Below, one piece after another: positions 62,674 to 64,000 of a stretch of DNA of 64,000 nt. The DNA comes from Floccifex porci. GTDB taxonomy: Bacteria > Bacillota_I > Bacilli_A > Erysipelotrichales > Erysipelotrichaceae. The notes below the pieces were generated by a model. It was not told where the DNA came from. It saw only the letters and a program-made list of their open reading frames with translations, and did not search any database. The translations under genes were made by a program, and so were the position numbers. The DNA is taken from the NCBI RefSeq assembly GCF_009696175.1, contig NZ_VUMM01000001.1, forward strand, positions 1-64,000, read 5' to 3'. Within the stretch, counting starts at the first letter, position 1, and every line of letters begins with the position of its first letter.

Positions 62674-63795
62674 ATGGCTACAGCATTAGGTATTGTTTCA
62701 TATAATGATTCAACTGTATATGTACAAGGATTGCAGCAGCATCGTCCTATCGCTTCTTTCTCATTCTTAGGACGTTACCGCTTACTAGATGTACCTGTTT
62801 CAAATATGACAAATTCAGGTATGGATGATATTGAAATTTATGTAAATGGAAATCCTCGCTCTTTATTTGATCATATTGGAGATGGACGTCAATACAATAT
62901 TAATTCAAAACATGGAAGTTTAAGTTTAATTCCTCTTTATAAAGAAACTGGATTAGGTACTTCTATTTATACAAGTGATGTTGAAAGTTATTATGATAAT
63001 ATTGATAACATCATCGAAACAAAACATGATTATGTCATTATTGCACCTGTAAACTATATTTATACAACAAATTATGCAGAATTGCTGCAGCAGCATATTG
63101 AAAGTGGTGCTGATATTTCTATGCTGTATAAAACAGTTAATGATGCTAATGAAAAATATATCAACTGTGATACATTGGCATTGAATAAACAAAAAGGTGT
63201 AGAAGGAATCGAATTAAATGTAGGTCGTTATAAAAAACGTGATCTTTCTTTATTGACTTACATTATGAAAAAAGATATTTTTGTTTCTTTAATTGAAGAA
63301 GCAAGAAAAGTATCCAGAATGTATTGGTTAAAAGATATCATCAATGATAAATGCGCTGAATTGGATATTCGTGCAATTGCACATCGTGGTAAAGTATACT
63401 GCATTAATGATTTAAAATCTTATTTTGATGCAAATATGGATATTTTATCATTAGATAACATGAAAGAATTCTCTGATCCAAAATGGCCAATTTATACAAA
63501 TACATCGGATACAGCTCCAGTTGTTTATATTGGAGATGGTACTGCTCAACAGTCTTTGATTTCAAATGGTTCTCAAATCAGTGGTACAGTAAAACATTCA
63601 ATTGTTGGACGTAGCTGTAAAATTGGAAAAGGAGCTATTATTGAAAACTGTGTAATTACAGAAGATGTTGAAATTGGACCAAATGCGATTCTTCAGAATG
63701 TTATCATTGATAAACATTCAAAGATCATTCATAAGAAAGAATTGGTTGGACAAGATTATGAACCTCTATATATCGGTAGAAGGGAGAAAATTTAA
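62674..63795 (+). CDS. glgD: Glucose-1-phosphate adenylyltransferase, regulatory subunit GlgD
   Basis: A 373-residue homologue of GlgC that forms the mixed enzyme in Firmicutes. It keeps the fold (RYRLLDVPVSNMTNSGMDDI, a C-terminal beta-helix with IVGRSCKIGKGAIIENCVI) but lacks the GGRGTRL loop, having ALGIVSYNDSTVYV instead, and has lost the GDHIY metal motif (APVNYIYTTNYAEL). This fits a non-catalytic, activating subunit. It begins 3 bp after glgC (ribosome site AAGGGGA) and shares a base with the glgA start (TAATG). Confidence 0.95.
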   Translation: MATALGIVSYNDSTVYVQGLQQHRPIASFSFLGRYRLLDVPVSNMTNSGMDDIEIYVNGNPRSLFDHIGDGRQYNINSKHGSLSLIPLYKETGLGTSIYTSDVESYYDNIDNIIETKHDYVIIAPVNYIYTTNYAELLQQHIESGADISMLYKTVNDANEKYINCDTLALNKQKGVEGIELNVGRYKKRDLSLLTYIMKKDIFVSLIEEARKVSRMYWLKDIINDKCAELDIRAIAHRGKVYCINDLKSYFDANMDILSLDNMKEFSDPKWPIYTNTSDTAPVVYIGDGTAQQSLISNGSQISGTVKHSIVGRSCKIGKGAIIENCVITEDVEIGPNAILQNVIIDKHSKIIHKKELVGQDYEPLYIGRREKI

Positions 63796-64000
63796 TGGCA
63801 ACGATTTTAATGGTTGCTTCGGAAGGCTTACCATTTATTAAAACGGGTGGATTGGCCGATGTGATTGGATCTGTTCCAGCAGCCCTGACAGAACAAGGAC
63901 ACGAAGTATCTGTTATCATGCCATTTTATAAAAAAATTAAAGATAAATACGCTACAAAATTTAATGACGTATTTACTTTTAAAAAGGAATACAATGTTTC
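63795..64000 (+). CDS. glgA: Glycogen synthase, N-terminal part (cut by window end)
   Basis: The first 68 codons of the GT5 glycogen/starch synthase, which adds glucose from ADP-glucose to glycogen. The start ATILMVASEGLPFIKTGGLA holds the KTGGLADV motif that binds ADP-glucose, followed by PAALTEQGHEVSVIMPFYKK. The ATG overlaps the glgD stop by one base with GGGAG upstream. The rest lies beyond position 64000. Confidence 0.95.
   Translation, partial: MATILMVASEGLPFIKTGGLADVIGSVPAALTEQGHEVSVIMPFYKKIKDKYATKFNDVFTFKKEYNV

Overview
The window looks like chromosome of a low-GC, monoderm Firmicute (Bacillota). The AT-rich codon use, strong AAGGAGG-type ribosome sites, clostridial-hydrophobic-W (ChW) repeats, a NiaR-type regulator, the split GlgC/GlgD pair and CcpA-like cre sites suggest a gut Erysipelotrichia-like bacterium. 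This placement is an inference; there is no 16S gene here.

Region 1 (1-17.6 kb) is mostly central metabolism. An IS3-type transposase tail and a hydrolase remnant lie at the left edge. A citrate synthase-isocitrate dehydrogenase operon (minus strand) diverges from an aconitase-ketopantoate reductase-like operon. The aconitase gene is broken by a perfect 7-bp tandem duplication that shifts the frame. ATP-dependent PEP carboxykinase, SbcD-SbcC, two tandem FadH/BaiCD-like flavin/Fe-S enoate-reductase-type enzymes, a candidate small RNA with a 12-codon ORF, an unknown protein and a radical SAM protein follow.

Region 2 (17.6-54 kb) is a large surface-glycan locus. It has a CapD/PglF-like 4,6-dehydratase, two paralogous wall-anchored Cna-B repeat adhesins, a phosphoglycosyltransferase fused to a sugar epimerase, a GT4 enzyme, and a MerR-methyltransferase fusion. 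These are followed by rmlACBD behind a textbook MerR-type promoter (19-bp spacer with a perfect dyad). Next come dual-domain GT2 enzymes, a Wzt/Wzm exporter, a GtrB-like GT2 + DUF2304 + GT-C trio (compare streptococcal GacI/J/L), flippases (one broken), a LicD + IspD-like + SDR cassette, and an acyltransferase. The gene content resembles a rhamnose-polysaccharide pathway with lipid-linked side-chain decoration and a probable alditol-phosphate or similar substituent. Remnants of glycosyltransferases, a flippase and an AAA-like protein show active turnover of the locus.

Region 3 (50.5-58 kb) encodes secreted wall-active ChW proteins: a transglutaminase-like protein and a bifunctional amidase/glucosaminidase. 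They share an N-terminal domain and nearly identical repeat DNA; one 450-bp unit is tandemly duplicated. A lipoprotein lies between them.

Region 4 (58-64 kb) holds NiaR, a MacB-like fused ABC transporter, and the glycogen operon glgC-glgD-glgA (glgA cut by the window end), preceded by a near-consensus cre site.
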